Positions 63,421-64,000 of a stretch of DNA of 64,000 nucleotides are shown one piece after another (position 1 is the stretch's first letter; each line of letters opens with the position of its first letter). A model generated the notes under the pieces. The model had not been told where the DNA came from and searched no databases. It saw nothing but the letters and a program-made list of their open reading frames with translations. Made by a program: the position numbers and the translations under genes. Source of the stretch: Curtobacterium oceanosedimentum (GTDB taxonomy: Bacteria; Actinomycetota; Actinomycetes; Actinomycetales; Microbacteriaceae); the NCBI RefSeq assembly GCF_020297365.1, contig NZ_JAIXIG010000022.1, positions 1 through 64,000 on the forward strand. Reading direction: 5' to 3'.

Positions 63421-64000
63421 CCCGGGTCGCGGTGCTGACGGTCACCTACAACACCGGCGAGACCATCCGGCCCTTCCTGGCGAGCATCGCAGCGGCGTCG
63501 ACCGAGCCCGTCGCCGTCGTCGTCGCCGACAACGGTTCGACCGACATCGACGCACTCCGGGCGATCGGTGAGTCGTACGGCGCCGTCGTGGTGTCCTCCG
63601 GCGGCAACCGGGGGTACGGCGGCGGCATCGACGCGGCGCTGGCGGCCCTCGACGACGTCCTGCCCGACGTCCGTCCGGAGTTCCTGCTCGTCACGAACCC
63701 CGACGTCGTGCTCGCGCCCGGGTCGATCGACGAGCTCGTGGCCGCTGCTGACCGGCTGCCGTCCGGCGGGTCGTTCGGGCCCCGGATCCTCGACGAACAC
63801 GGCGAGACCTACCCGTCCGCCCGACAGCTCCCCTCGCTGCGCACCGGGCTCGGACACGCGGCGTTCTCGCGGTTCTGGCCGGCGAACCCGTGGAGCCAGC
63901 GGTACTGGTCGACCACGCGTGTCGTCGAGCGCGAGGCCGGTTGGCTCTCCGGCGCGTGCTTCCTCATCCGCACGTCGTTGTTCCGCGAGCTCGACGGCTT
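63417..64000 (+). CDS. WbbL-like GT2 rhamnosyltransferase (3' end cut)
   Basis: The frame is open to the window's right edge; 194 residues are visible. GT2 motifs: VAVLTVTYNTGETIRPFL, VVADNGSTDIDALRAI, NRGYGGGIDAAL, LVTNPDVVLAPGSIDEL, and AGWLSGACFLIRTSLFREL at the edge. This is the WbbL family; in mycobacteria WbbL adds rhamnose to the decaprenyl-diphosphate-GlcNAc linker. The GTG overlaps the previous stop by 4 nt (GTGA). The missing part should contain the FMYFEDVDL-type motif. Confidence 0.88.
   Translation, partial: MTRVAVLTVTYNTGETIRPFLASIAAASTEPVAVVVADNGSTDIDALRAIGESYGAVVVSSGGNRGYGGGIDAALAALDDVLPDVRPEFLLVTNPDVVLAPGSIDELVAAADRLPSGGSFGPRILDEHGETYPSARQLPSLRTGLGHAAFSRFWPANPWSQRYWSTTRVVEREAGWLSGACFLIRTSLFRELDG

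Overview
The window is very high-G+C DNA from an actinobacterium, most likely a member of the Microbacteriaceae close to Curtobacterium. The family call rests on two WhiB proteins, MtrA-MtrB-LpqB, a PdtaS-type kinase beside whiB1, a long-form Hpf beside secA, and frequent leaderless start sites. The genus is an inference from general resemblance, not a search result. I see no rRNA, CRISPR array, transposase or prophage. Both edges cut genes: a membrane protein at the left and a WbbL-like glycosyltransferase at the right.

Left part (1-14.5 kb): a PQ-rich membrane protein, a CorA-like transporter, an ion permease, an MscS channel and an asparagine-type permease. A two-component system follows with a PepSY lipoprotein (8.6-11.4 kb). 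Matching 11-bp-spaced direct repeats lie upstream of both the response regulator and the lipoprotein. Next is a tightly overlapping operon (11.9-13.7 kb) of an EspR-like regulator, an ImmA/IrrE zinc peptidase and a seven-helix MAB_1171c-like membrane protein. This is the best candidate in the window for a poorly described system.

Core part (14.5-37.6 kb): tRNA-Lys(CTT), thiol peroxidase, whiB1/pdtaS, an Rv3235-like protein, then secA-hpf-comF-lpqB-mtrB-mtrA. This order is close to the mycobacterial Rv3219-Rv3246 neighbourhood. An overlapping operon follows: PQ-rich membrane protein, DUF4129, DUF4350, MoxR and DUF58, flanked by SpoIIM-like and RDD proteins. After it come ahcY, a DUF3499 protein and a zincin-fold protein that lacks its catalytic motif.

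Surface-glycan part (37.7-64 kb): DUF5719 protein, a 950-residue membrane glycosyltransferase, whiB2, galE, manA, two O-antigen-ligase-like proteins, a GT-C-like membrane protein, a polyprenol-phosphate mannosyltransferase, a GT2-GT4 fusion and further glycosyltransferases. A Wzm/Wzt-type ABC exporter heads a same-strand cluster of glycosyltransferases running off the right edge. A secreted repeat protein and a lipoprotein are transcribed divergently from the exporter. An EamA transporter and a CGNR regulator interrupt the region. Together these genes suggest synthesis of precursors (galE, manA, Ppm), assembly, export and attachment of a cell-surface glycopolymer.

Two genome-style features recur. 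Many starts sit 6-7 nt after a TANNNT-like -10 box, indicating leaderless mRNAs. Gene ends, especially convergent ones, carry large perfect or near-perfect palindromes sharing GGGAGGC/GCCTCCC arms, probably a dispersed repeat family used as bidirectional terminators.
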